Origin: JBBRDU01 sp038230335
GTDB lineage: Bacteria; Verrucomicrobiota; Verrucomicrobiia; Chthoniobacterales; UBA10450
Assembly: GCA_038230335.1 (NCBI GenBank)
Contig: JBBRNL010000005.1
Span: 272,087-336,086, forward strand
Length of the DNA stretch: 64,000 nucleotides
Direction: 5' to 3'
How positions within the stretch are numbered: the stretch's first letter is position 1; each line of letters starts with the position of its first letter. A program made the translations under genes and the position numbers. Shown here in pieces: positions 43,366 to 52,073 of this stretch. The notes below the pieces were generated by a model. That model ran no database searches and was not told the origin of the DNA. It saw nothing but the letters and a program-made list of their open reading frames with translations.

Positions 43366-44685
43366 TTAAAGCTTTTTGCGTTTTCGGTAGAGCGTGGCTG
43401 GATCGATGTCCAGAATCGTGGCGGCCTCATCCAAAGTACGCGTACTCGCCACCACTCGTCGAATGTGCTCCGCCTCGATTTCCTGGACGGTGAGTTTTCC
43501 GCCGAGGCGCAACTCAGTGTTGGTTTGAATCGTTTCCGAAAGATCATCCGTTTCGATCATTCCGCCGTTACACAAAATGACCGCGCGTTCGATCACGTTG
43601 TGGAGTTCGCGAAGATTGCCCGGCCATGCGTACCCGCGCAGCGCGTCCCAGGCCGCGGGTGAGAAACCTTGCACGTTTTTGCCGGCGTGGGCCGCCAGAA
43701 AAATGAGATGGCTGGTCGCGATTGTTTCGAGATCTTCCATGCGATCGCGCAAAGGCGGCAGGCGCAACGCGATGACATTCAGGCGATAGAAAAGATCCTC
43801 GCGAAACTTTCCCTGCGCGACCGCCTGTGTGAGATCACGGTTGGTCGCCGAGATGACGCGCACGTTGGCTCGGCGCGGTGTTGCCTCGCCGACGCGCTCG
43901 TACTCGCGCTCCTGCAAAAGCCGCAATAGTTTCGCCTGCACCTCCAGAGGCAGGTCCCCAATCTCATCGAGAAATAATGTTCCGCCGTCCGCGGCCGCGA
44001 CCTTACCCTGGGTATCGGCGTGCGCACCCGTGAACGCACCCTTAACGTGGCCGAACAAATCGCTTTCCAAGAGTTCGCGCGAAAGGCTTGGGCAACTGAC
44101 CGTGACAAAGCCGTGGCTGCGCCGCGCACTTCGTTGATGCATGGCACGCGCGAGCACGCTCTTGCCTGTGCCGCTTTCGCCGAGCAACAAGATGGTGGCA
44201 TCGCTCTCCGCCGTCTTGAACGCGATCTCAAGCGTCTTCTGCATGGCGGGCGAGCGCGAAGTGAGATCACTTTCCGGGCCGTCTGCTCCCAGACGAGACT
44301 CCAATTCGACGACTCGACGTTCCAGCTTTTTCATCTTCTCGATTCGGGCGAGGACCTGCCGTACCTGATCGGGCGTGCAAGGTTTCGGCAGATAGTCAAA
44401 GGCGCCGCGTCGCATCGCCTCCACCGCCGTCTCGATCGAAGCGTAGGCGGTGACCATTACGACCGCGCTCTGCGGCGAAACGCGTACAATTTCTTCCAGC
44501 ACATCGAGCCCGTTTTCCTGACTCAGTTTGAGATCCAGCAGCACGACATCGAATGATGCGGCCCGCAATTCCGCCAGGGCCGTCGCGCTGTTCGAAGCGC
44601 AAGTGACGGAATGATCCATCGACTCCAGCGCCATGGTTAAAGCGCGCCGAATGTTCTTTTCGTCATCAACGACCAGCGCCTGCAT
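43366..44685 (-). CDS. NtrC-family sigma-54-dependent regulator
   Basis: 439 residues. Receiver (ALVVDDEKNIRRALTMALES, phospho-acceptor in VVLLDLKLSQENG), AAA+ domain with Walker A LLGESGTGKSVLARA, the sigma-54 contact loop GAFTGAHADTQGK, Walker B GTLFLDEIGD, and a C-terminal Fis-type HTH (EAATILDIDPATLYRKRKKL). It activates RNA polymerase-sigma54 promoters. 65 bp downstream of the ammonium transporter, so it may control nitrogen genes or the kinase/kdp operon following it. Confidence 0.94.
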   Translation of the reverse strand: MQALVVDDEKNIRRALTMALESMDHSVTCASNSATALAELRAASFDVVLLDLKLSQENGLDVLEEIVRVSPQSAVVMVTAYASIETAVEAMRRGAFDYLPKPCTPDQVRQVLARIEKMKKLERRVVELESRLGADGPESDLTSRSPAMQKTLEIAFKTAESDATILLLGESGTGKSVLARAMHQRSARRSHGFVTVSCPSLSRELLESDLFGHVKGAFTGAHADTQGKVAAADGGTLFLDEIGDLPLEVQAKLLRLLQEREYERVGEATPRRANVRVISATNRDLTQAVAQGKFREDLFYRLNVIALRLPPLRDRMEDLETIATSHLIFLAAHAGKNVQGFSPAAWDALRGYAWPGNLRELHNVIERAVILCNGGMIETDDLSETIQTNTELRLGGKLTVQEIEAEHIRRVVASTRTLDEAATILDIDPATLYRKRKKL

Positions 44686-44750
44686 CGATCTCAGATTACT
44701 CGAACTGGTCAGAGATGCGACTCGTCCGGAAATACCGATGGCGGCAAAGG

Positions 44751-45998
44751 CTAGAGCCCTTCGATGTAGGCGGTCTCGCCGTGGATCGCCTCGTCGAGAC
44801 CGAGTTCTTCGTGCGCGTCTTCCACATGGACCGGTGTGACGCGGTTGATGAGCCAGAGCATTCCGAGCGTGAAGACGAACGCCCAGACGGTGGAGAATAG
44901 CGCGGCGGCGAGTTGCTTCAGAAAGAAACTTGGGTCGCCCGCGAGCAATCCATTAACCCCACCGTTCTCTGCCGGATTCCACGCCGTCGAGGCGAAGACG
45001 CCGAGCAAGACAATGCCGAGAAAGCCGCCGACACCGTGCACGCCCCACACATCGAGAGCATCGTCCCACCCGAGCCGGTTCTTTAGCGCGCAGGCATAAT
45101 AGCAAACAACTCCAGCGACCAAGCCGATGATGGCGGCGGTGGCCGGCGAGACGTAACCGGCGGCCGGAGTGATCGTGGCCAGACCCGCGACCGCGCCCGT
45201 GAGCAGGCCGAGGAACTTCGGTTTCTTCGATACTCGCCAATCGACCAGCAGCCACGCGATGGCAGCGAACGAAGCGGAAATGTCCGTGTTGATGAAGGCC
45301 ACGGCCGTGGTCGAATCGACCCGAAATTCAGAGCCCGCATTGAAGCCATACCAGCCGAACCAGAGCAAGCCCGTGCCGAGTGCCACGAGGGGTATGCTGT
45401 GCGGACCGCGATCCACCACTTTACGTTTGCCGACGAATAGAATGGAGGCGAGCGCGGCGATGCCCGCGATATTATGCACGACAATTCCTCCAGCAAAATC
45501 CTTGACTCCCCACTGGGCCAGAATGCCGCCGCCCCACATCATGTGAACGAAGGGAAAGTAAACGAGAATCAGCCACGCCGTTAAAAACAACATGTAAGCT
45601 TTGAAGGTGATCCGGTTGGTGAATGCGCCGGTGATCAAGGCCGGCGTGATAATGGCAAACATCATCTGGTAAGCGCAGAAGACGAGCATGGGGATAGTTT
45701 CGTTAGGCGATGGCGTGGCCAGCGTGATGCCGCGCAGGCCAATCCAGTTGAGGTTGCCGACCAGACCAAAGAAATCTGTGCCGGTTTTCTGATCGCCCGA
45801 GAAACAGAGCGAGAACCCGAAGGCCCACCACAGCACCGTGGTCCAGCCCATCGAGACGAAACTCTGCATCATGATGGCGAGCACGTTCTTTCGCCCGACC
45901 AGGCCGCCGTAAAAAAAGGCCAGCCCAGGCGTCATCAACATGACCAGGCTCGCGCACAGGAGCATGAATGCGGTATTTCCAGTATCGAGATGCAGCAT
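44751..45998 (-). CDS. amt: Ammonium transporter (Amt)
   Basis: 415 residues, eleven hydrophobic segments. The N-terminus NTAFMLLCASLVMLMTPGLA then FYGGLVGRKN, the first twin-histidine region in GGIVVHNIAGIAAL and the second in VWGVHGVGGFLG are characteristic of Amt/Rh channels. There is no cleavable signal peptide. No GlnK gene is adjacent. A sigma70-like promoter and a GGAGG ribosome site precede it. Confidence 0.96.
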   Translation of the reverse strand: MLHLDTGNTAFMLLCASLVMLMTPGLAFFYGGLVGRKNVLAIMMQSFVSMGWTTVLWWAFGFSLCFSGDQKTGTDFFGLVGNLNWIGLRGITLATPSPNETIPMLVFCAYQMMFAIITPALITGAFTNRITFKAYMLFLTAWLILVYFPFVHMMWGGGILAQWGVKDFAGGIVVHNIAGIAALASILFVGKRKVVDRGPHSIPLVALGTGLLWFGWYGFNAGSEFRVDSTTAVAFINTDISASFAAIAWLLVDWRVSKKPKFLGLLTGAVAGLATITPAAGYVSPATAAIIGLVAGVVCYYACALKNRLGWDDALDVWGVHGVGGFLGIVLLGVFASTAWNPAENGGVNGLLAGDPSFFLKQLAAALFSTVWAFVFTLGMLWLINRVTPVHVEDAHEELGLDEAIHGETAYIEGL

Positions 45999-46020
45999 GG
46001 TTGTCCTCCGGTAGGCGGTT

Positions 46021-46050
46021 AGTATGGTCGCTCCCGTGCGAGATCGTCAA
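46021..46050 (-). promoter_or_regulatory. Candidate sigma70 promoter of amt
   Basis: On the minus strand TTGACG (46045-46050), 18-bp spacer, CATACT (46021-46026). GGAGG precedes the amt ATG at 45998. Perfect enough to note, but no data support it beyond sequence. Confidence 0.45.
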
Positions 46051-46118
46051 GACTGGCCGCAGCCGCTCTCGCCGCTTCGTCGTTTTACGCGTGACGCGGC
46101 GAGCGAGCGTCGACTCGA

Positions 46119-46151
46119 CCAAAGTTGGACGTTTGGGGTTGGGCGTTTGGC
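46119..46151. repeat. GTTGGNCGTTTGG intergenic repeat
   Basis: GTTGGACGTTTGG followed by GTTGGGCGTTTGG (about 14-bp period) upstream of the amt promoter and after the ATP-grasp gene. Noncoding, low complexity. Confidence 0.5.
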
Positions 46152-46159
46152 CCTCTGCC

Positions 46160-47179
46160 TTAATCCCTCTGTGTCTTCATCCCGAGCCGGATGATCCGAT
46201 CAATTAGCTGTGGGTAGGGCAATCCTGCTTTGACCGCGGAAAGGGCGAAGTCCTCGTCTTCGGCCAGAATCGGATTTGGGTTTGCCTCAATGAAATAAAC
46301 CTTGTTGTCGGTCGTCAGCCGGAGGTCGATGCGCGCGTAACCGTCGATCGTGAGCAGACGATAGATGTGTTTACAGGTCTCCTGGATGTGCGCGACGAGC
46401 GTCGGCTCCAGATCTTCGGCGAATTGATTCTCCAACCCGTTACGCTTCCGATATTCCTCATCCCATTTTGCGCTGTAGGTCGCGATCTTTGGCTCGTTCG
46501 CCGGAATACCGCGAAACACCATTTCGCGGATCGGAAGAACGGTGAGCCGTTGATTGCCCATGACGCCGACATAGAGTTCGCGGCCTTCGATGTACTCCTC
46601 CGCGATCACATCTGCATCGTGTTTGTCGTGAATAAACGCGACGCGCTCACGAAACTCTTCGTCGGTCTTAACGAAGGAAGCCTGGGAAATACCGTAGGAG
46701 GCTTCTTCCTTTACCGGTTTTACGAGGAGTGGAAACTTGGGCCGTTTCAGCCGGGCGATGCGCTGTCCCCGTGGAATAACAACGAAGTTCGGCACATGAA
46801 TGTGATGATAGCCGAGGATCTTTTTCGAGATGCCCTTGTGCTTGCACAGGACGAGTCCGGTCGCGCCGCACCCGGTGAAGGGGACGCCCTGCATTTCGAA
46901 AAGGGACACTATATTCTGGTCGAACGAACGATTATTTTTGAATTGGTCGACCAGGTTGAAAAGGACATCGGGGGCGAAACTGGCCAGCTTTTGCCGCAGC
47001 AGATCGAGATCGTCGAAGATGGCGAGATGCTCTGTCGTATGTCCGAGAGTGCTGAGCGCGGCCAGCACGTTTGCCTCAGTTTTCCAATCCACCGTCTTCA
47101 TCTCCTTGCTCAAGTCCTGATCGATGGTGGTCGGACGGACAGCGTCGAAAAGGGCCAGGACTTTGAGTTTCTTTTTCAA
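46160..47179 (-). CDS. D-Ala-D-Ala-ligase-like ATP-grasp enzyme
   Basis: 339 residues from a TTG start 1 bp after the peptidase stop; the next Met is at residue 27. ATP-grasp landmarks: PLLVKPVKEEASYGISQ, DVIAEEYIEGRELYVGVMGN, IDLRLTTDNKVYFIEANPNP. It resembles Ddl and related carboxylate-amine ligases but has replacements in the N-terminal substrate region, so peptide or amino-acid ligation is likely and D-Ala specificity unproven. It is coupled to a zinc peptidase. Confidence 0.85.
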   Translation of the reverse strand: MKKKLKVLALFDAVRPTTIDQDLSKEMKTVDWKTEANVLAALSTLGHTTEHLAIFDDLDLLRQKLASFAPDVLFNLVDQFKNNRSFDQNIVSLFEMQGVPFTGCGATGLVLCKHKGISKKILGYHHIHVPNFVVIPRGQRIARLKRPKFPLLVKPVKEEASYGISQASFVKTDEEFRERVAFIHDKHDADVIAEEYIEGRELYVGVMGNQRLTVLPIREMVFRGIPANEPKIATYSAKWDEEYRKRNGLENQFAEDLEPTLVAHIQETCKHIYRLLTIDGYARIDLRLTTDNKVYFIEANPNPILAEDEDFALSAVKAGLPYPQLIDRIIRLGMKTQRD

Positions 47180-47180
47180 G

Positions 47181-48197
47181 TTATTTGGTGCGTTTGAATT
47201 TGCCGGTGAAGAGATAATTCATCACCAGGGTCGTGATGAAAGAGGTGACGCGAAAGTTTATCTGTGGATCGTCGTTGAGCACGTGCAGACCAAGCTGGTC
47301 GCAACGTTCGATCAACCGGGTGAGCAGTTTGTTCACGCGAAATTTCTTCTCATTCGTCCACTGACAAACCGCGTTCAAGAGCCGCCGCCTGCGCTTGCGC
47401 AGATAGGAGCTCGCTCTTCTTCCAGCAGGTGCCGCAAAAAGCTGGCGGAGATCGGCGTCGTAGAAATCTGGATACGAATCTTCGTAAAACTTCCGTTTGC
47501 GCGCGTAGTAGGTTTTAAGCTTCAGGTTCAGACAATCGAAGTCGGCCACTCGATAGGGGGGTGCGTGCACGGGTGGCTTGCCCGCGAGCGACCGCATCAG
47601 TTCGTCGACGTATTCCAATTTGTGCAGCGCCTTCCAGCTGGCGTAACGCTTGCGCCAGTCCAACCCCGGCGTGAGCCAGATGGCGAAGGTTTCGGCGAAA
47701 TCCTCATCCGGATGGCTCTGCGCATACCAGTCATCGAGGTGCACAACATAACTGCGGCTGAAAGGGCGAGGCCGATAGGAGTCCGGAGTTCCCTCAGGGG
47801 TGGTGTGTCCGAAAGTCTGCTGCCATTTTTTCTTGCGCTGCAGTTGGTAGGCATAGCTATAAGCGTGCGCTGCCTCGTGCCGCATCAGTTTCATGAACCA
47901 CTCCTTGGTTTCGCCTTCCACCTCGAGCATCATGGTCCTCTCAAGCGCGCGGAGCCGGTCGTGCACGAGAAAAAACGGCACGAAGATGGCCGGGATGCCG
48001 ATGGGTACGAACCACTCATCGCCGACATGACTGGGAGGATGAAAGGTTAGGCCATGGGCCGAAAGTTCCTCGTAGAGCTGCCGGATGAGTGGCTCCAAGG
48101 CGGTGCCATCGAGGCGTAAGCCAAGCTTCGAGACGCGGCGTTCGAGAAGCTCCTGGTCGCTGAGTGATGCCCAATCTGCAGCTTCCATTTCGCGCAC
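47181..48197 (-). CDS. Putative zinc metallopeptidase (cytoplasmic)
   Basis: 338 residues, no signal peptide. The active site reads MRHEAAHAYSYAYQL (HExxH) and the further acidic ligand is in SHPDEDFAETFAIWL. The C-terminus is very basic with no clear domain (RRASSYLRKRRRRLL). It resembles 'putative zinc-binding metallopeptidase' families. Directly coupled to the ATP-grasp gene (1-bp gap). Confidence 0.8.
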   Translation of the reverse strand: MREMEAADWASLSDQELLERRVSKLGLRLDGTALEPLIRQLYEELSAHGLTFHPPSHVGDEWFVPIGIPAIFVPFFLVHDRLRALERTMMLEVEGETKEWFMKLMRHEAAHAYSYAYQLQRKKKWQQTFGHTTPEGTPDSYRPRPFSRSYVVHLDDWYAQSHPDEDFAETFAIWLTPGLDWRKRYASWKALHKLEYVDELMRSLAGKPPVHAPPYRVADFDCLNLKLKTYYARKRKFYEDSYPDFYDADLRQLFAAPAGRRASSYLRKRRRRLLNAVCQWTNEKKFRVNKLLTRLIERCDQLGLHVLNDDPQINFRVTSFITTLVMNYLFTGKFKRTK

Positions 48198-48299
48198 GGT
48201 ATCAGCCCGCGCGGGGCCCTGTCACGCCTTCGCGCGTCGTCGGCCAAAACACTGTTTGATCTTTGGACAGACTGGTCCCGCTGTTAGTCTCTTCACCCG

Positions 48300-48701
48300 A
48301 TGATCAGGTGGATGGCAGCGTTTTTCGCTTTCGGGGCGAGCATGTGTGTTCTCACCATTTTCCTGCTCCTGATTCCAGGGACGTCGCTCGATTCACTTTG
48401 GCGCCTCAATCCCGAAGCGCATTTAGCGTTTCAATCGCTCGGGAAGGCTTCGGTTTTGTTGATGTTCATCGTCGGAACAGGGTGCGCTTTCGCGGCGATG
48501 GGGCTGTGGCGAACGTCGTCATGGGGCATACGGCTCGCGTTGATTATTCTATCGTTCAATATCGTGGGCGACCTGGGCAACACAGTTGTGCGCCACGATT
48601 ATCGGTCCCTGATCGGGTTACCCGTCGGCGGCGCGATGATCTTTTATTTGGCCAGATACCAGAGTCGTTCCAAAAAGTTTGGAGCTGGAACGAAAGGCTG
48701 A
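48300..48701 (+). CDS. Small four-helix membrane protein
   Basis: 133 residues with four hydrophobic segments (MAAFFAFGASMCVLTIFLLL, ASVLLMFIVGTGCAFAAMGL, IRLALIILSFNIVGDLG, LPVGGAMIFYLARY). No family recognised. It starts a plus-strand pair with the SMR-like gene 13 bp downstream. Confidence 0.7.
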   Translation: MIRWMAAFFAFGASMCVLTIFLLLIPGTSLDSLWRLNPEAHLAFQSLGKASVLLMFIVGTGCAFAAMGLWRTSSWGIRLALIILSFNIVGDLGNTVVRHDYRSLIGLPVGGAMIFYLARYQSRSKKFGAGTKG

Positions 48702-48714
48702 TAGTTCATCAACG

Positions 48715-49071
48715 ATGAACATTTCGCAGAGCCTGTCCGCACTCGCCTTCCTTTTAGTCGCAACCACCCTTGAGGTGAGCGGGGATGCAGTGGTCCGATT
48801 AGCCATCTTTAATCATATTGGTATGCCTCGCTTGGGACTCATGCTGGCCGGTGCTTCCCTGCTGTTCGGATATGGATTTTCGCTAAACCTGGCGCCACTC
48901 GAATTCCGTCAGGTCGTTGGGCTTTATATCGCGACCCTCTTCGTCATCTGGCAGATCATCAATTTTATTTTTTTCCGAACGCTGCCGAATCTGCCAATTT
49001 TGATTGGTGGCGTTCTCATTATCACGGGTGGATTGATCGTCACTTTTTGGAAGCCTGGCCATCTCACCTGA
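48715..49071 (+). CDS. SMR-like four-helix membrane protein
   Basis: 118 residues from ATG at 48715, which leaves 13 bp after the preceding gene. First helix ALAFLLVATTLEVSGDAVVR with a membrane Glu as in small multidrug resistance (EmrE-type) proteins, then GLMLAGASLLFGYGFSLNLA, VGLYIATLFVIWQIINFIFF and GGVLIITGGLIVTFW. The substrate is unknown; it may belong to the wider DMT superfamily. Confidence 0.7.
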   Translation: MNISQSLSALAFLLVATTLEVSGDAVVRLAIFNHIGMPRLGLMLAGASLLFGYGFSLNLAPLEFRQVVGLYIATLFVIWQIINFIFFRTLPNLPILIGGVLIITGGLIVTFWKPGHLT

Positions 49072-49241
49072 CATGAACCGTTAAAATCCTTGCCGTCTGA
49101 AACAAAAACACGCCGGCGATTGATTGGTCATACGCTACCCCGGTAGACAAATCGTCGAATGGGCGGCGTCTGTGATTGGAGGAATCTTGTCCTGCCGGCT
49201 TGAACCGGACCGATGGACAGTTCTCCTGAAAGGCGCTTTTT

Positions 49242-51662
49242 ATGATGACAGACTTTCTGTTTGCACTGCGGCAACTGCGCAAGTCACCCGGTTTCACCCT
49301 CCTCGCTGTTCTGACTCTGGCCCTCGGGATTGGTCTCAACACCGCCATCTTCAGCCTGATCCATGACCTTTTTCTACGCGGCCTCCCTTTTGCGCAGCCC
49401 GCGCGGATTGTCCATATCTACGGCGAGTTCAAGGAACGCACCCTGACGCAGCTGCCCTACTCGGTGCCGCGCTTCTGGCATTATCGCGATGGGCAAACTG
49501 TTTTTTCCTCGATGGCTGCCGATACCGGGGCGGCACTGAGCCTGACCGGCGTGGGGGAGCCGGTTCAGCTCAACGCGGCGACAGTGACCGCGAATTATTT
49601 CGAAGTCCTCGGGGTCCAACCGATTTTGGGCCGCACCTTTCTGCCGCAGGAAGAGGAGGGGGCTGACGTCGCCATAGTCAGTGAAAATTTTTGGCGCAAT
49701 CGTCTTGGCAACGACCCGAACGTGATCGGCCGCAGCATCACGCTCAACGGCGTGCCGCATACGATCGTCGGTGTCTTACGAAATATGCCGGTAGCCTGGT
49801 TCGGACCGAACCTGGAGGTCTGGACGACGAAACCGTTCCAGCTCGGAGGATTTTCGCGCGAGCGCCTGATGCGCGGCGTGGGTTATCTGCGCGCGATCGG
49901 GCGATTGAAATCTGGCCTAACGATCGAACAAGTGCGGGCCGCGATGCCCTCTCTCGAACAAAGTTATCGCACGCAATTTCCGGACAAGAATGACAGTTCC
50001 TGGACGACTAGCGTCGTGACGGCGCCGGAAGGTGTGAGCGGGAACCTGCGCCCTGCTTTCACCACGCTCGTCGCTTCGGTCAGTTTTGTCCTTCTGATTG
50101 CGTGCAGCAATGTGGCGAACCTATTGCTTGTCCGTTTCAGCGGACGGCGCCGGGAAATTGCATTGCGCATGGCGCTGGGCGGGTCGCGTTCCAGCGTGAT
50201 TCGACTGTTTGTTTTCGAAAGCTTGCTGGTCAGCGCTTTGGCGGGAGCGGTCGGCGCGCTCCTCGCCTGGAGGCTAATTCCGCTTGTGCCAAAGATCGCA
50301 GCGAATTTCCTGCCGCTCGAGTCGAATGCCGGTGTGTCGATCCCGGTGCTCGCGTTTGCCGTTGGGCTTTCGCTCTTTACCGGATTAGTCATGGGGCTCT
50401 ACCCCGCCTGGCAGAGTTCGCGCGCGGACCTGGTCGATGGACTGAAGGATGGCGGCCGGGCCGTAAGTGGAAGCATGCGTCAGCAACGATTTCGTCGCAT
50501 CCTGGTTGTCGCGCAGGTGGCGCTATCCGTTACACTGCTGGCCGGCGCTTCCTTGCTCATCGCAAGTTTCATTCGCTTGAGCCGGCAGGAAGCCGGCTTT
50601 CGTCCCGAACATCTTTGGACGGGGGGTGTTGCCCTGCCCGAAGCGCGATATCCGGATGTGGCCGCGCGGGCGCGATTTACCGATCACGTCCTAAAGGTTT
50701 TGCAAGCTTCTCCAGGCATGGAAAGCGGGTCCGCCAGCTCCACGATTCCGCTGACCGCCGGATCCCGCGCCTATTATAGTCGGGCCGATGGGGTAGTCGT
50801 TCCCGTCAACCAGCGGCCGGTTGCACCCATGCACAACGTGTCCGCCGGATATTTTCGGACGTTCGAAACCCCCATTCTAATGGGCCGCGACTTCGATGAA
50901 AGTGATACGATCGATCATCCGCTGGTTGTGATGATCAGCCAATCGGGCGCGCGCAAGATATTCGGAAACGACAATCCGCTTGGGCACGAGTTGCTTCTGG
51001 GCAGCTCCAAGAGCACAGGCGACCGGGCCAGGATCATCGCCGTGGTGGGTGACGTCCGTTCCAATCAGCTCAGCCTAACGAACGATGTGGAATTATATCG
51101 CTGCTGGGGGCAGGAAAACGTTCCGTTCGTCAATTTGGCGGTGCGCAGTCCGTTCGGGACGGATGCGGTGACGAAAGAGGTGCGGTCCGCCCTGGCCCGG
51201 CTCGATGCAGGGCTGCCCATCTTTCAGCCGCAATCGATGGACACGGTGGTGCAGACATCACTCGGACAGGCGCGATTGATGACGACGCTCCTCGGAGTCT
51301 TCGCCGGGATCGCCTTGCTGCTCGCCACGATTGGCATTTATGGCGCGGTTGCTTACACGGTGGAACAGCGCACCGGCGAGATCGGAGTGCGCATGGCTTT
51401 GGGCGCACAAACGGCCGACGTCTTGCGACTGGTCGTCGGACAGGGAATGAAGCCAGTGTTCTTCGGTCTTGCCATCGGCCTGGCTGCTGCCCTTGCCCTG
51501 GGTCATTTGATCACCGCACAGCTTTACGAAGTTTCGCCGCACAACCCGGCTTTGCTCATTGTGACGGCCGCAGTTCTGACTCTGGCCGCGTTACTGGCCT
51601 GTTTGTTTCCGGCGCGCCGGGCGAGCTTGTTAAATCCGGTCGTTGCCTTGCGGGCTGATTGA
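49242..51662 (+). CDS. Duplicated orphan FtsX/MacB-type permease (ADOP family), 2
   Basis: 806 residues. FLFALRQLRKSPGFTLLAVL then LALGIGLNTAIFSLIH mark the ADOP N-terminus; MacB_PCD-like extracytoplasmic regions and two FtsX membrane modules follow (FTTLVASVSFVLLIACSNVA near residue 275, and GVFAGIALLLATIGIYGAVA near 690). There is no ATPase neighbour. The 3' end overlaps the convergent DoxX gene by 33 bp. Confidence 0.92.
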   Translation: MMTDFLFALRQLRKSPGFTLLAVLTLALGIGLNTAIFSLIHDLFLRGLPFAQPARIVHIYGEFKERTLTQLPYSVPRFWHYRDGQTVFSSMAADTGAALSLTGVGEPVQLNAATVTANYFEVLGVQPILGRTFLPQEEEGADVAIVSENFWRNRLGNDPNVIGRSITLNGVPHTIVGVLRNMPVAWFGPNLEVWTTKPFQLGGFSRERLMRGVGYLRAIGRLKSGLTIEQVRAAMPSLEQSYRTQFPDKNDSSWTTSVVTAPEGVSGNLRPAFTTLVASVSFVLLIACSNVANLLLVRFSGRRREIALRMALGGSRSSVIRLFVFESLLVSALAGAVGALLAWRLIPLVPKIAANFLPLESNAGVSIPVLAFAVGLSLFTGLVMGLYPAWQSSRADLVDGLKDGGRAVSGSMRQQRFRRILVVAQVALSVTLLAGASLLIASFIRLSRQEAGFRPEHLWTGGVALPEARYPDVAARARFTDHVLKVLQASPGMESGSASSTIPLTAGSRAYYSRADGVVVPVNQRPVAPMHNVSAGYFRTFETPILMGRDFDESDTIDHPLVVMISQSGARKIFGNDNPLGHELLLGSSKSTGDRARIIAVVGDVRSNQLSLTNDVELYRCWGQENVPFVNLAVRSPFGTDAVTKEVRSALARLDAGLPIFQPQSMDTVVQTSLGQARLMTTLLGVFAGIALLLATIGIYGAVAYTVEQRTGEIGVRMALGAQTADVLRLVVGQGMKPVFFGLAIGLAAALALGHLITAQLYEVSPHNPALLIVTAAVLTLAALLACLFPARRASLLNPVVALRAD

Positions 51663-52073
51663 TCCGCAACGGCGTCGACTGGGTCGCCTTCGGCAGGCGT
51701 GATATACCCAACCGATGAGAACGACTTGGAATGGCAGGCGGATCCAGAGCAGCCACACGGGGACTGGATGGCCTGCAAACACTATCCCAGTGCTTAAAGC
51801 CTGAATATTCGCCGGGAACACGGCGATAAGTAACGCGAATAAGCCCCAGCCTGCCCACGTCCGGAGCGGCGGCCAGAGCAGCCCCAGTCCGCCCAATATC
51901 TCGGCCGCGCCGCTGATTGCGACCACTGGTGAATGAAGCGGAATGTAGGGCGGGACAATCGCCAGATAACTCGCCGGGGAGAGGAAGTGACAAACTCCCG
52001 TCCCGACGAAAAACGCTGCGAGGGCGAAGCGCGAAAAGTTTCGAGGGCACACGCAGACTTCCGATCGACTCAA
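51630..52073 (-). CDS. DoxX-family membrane protein
   Basis: 147 residues from TTG at 52073 within the serA stop (TTGA). Four helices with the DoxX pattern (FALAAFFVGTGVCHFLSPAS, SGAAEILGGLGLLW, GLFALLIAVFPANIQAL). Function of the family is uncertain. The basic C-terminus is antiparallel to the permease end. Confidence 0.75.
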   Translation of the reverse strand: MSRSEVCVCPRNFSRFALAAFFVGTGVCHFLSPASYLAIVPPYIPLHSPVVAISGAAEILGGLGLLWPPLRTWAGWGLFALLIAVFPANIQALSTGIVFAGHPVPVWLLWIRLPFQVVLIGWVYHACRRRPSRRRCGSISPQGNDRI

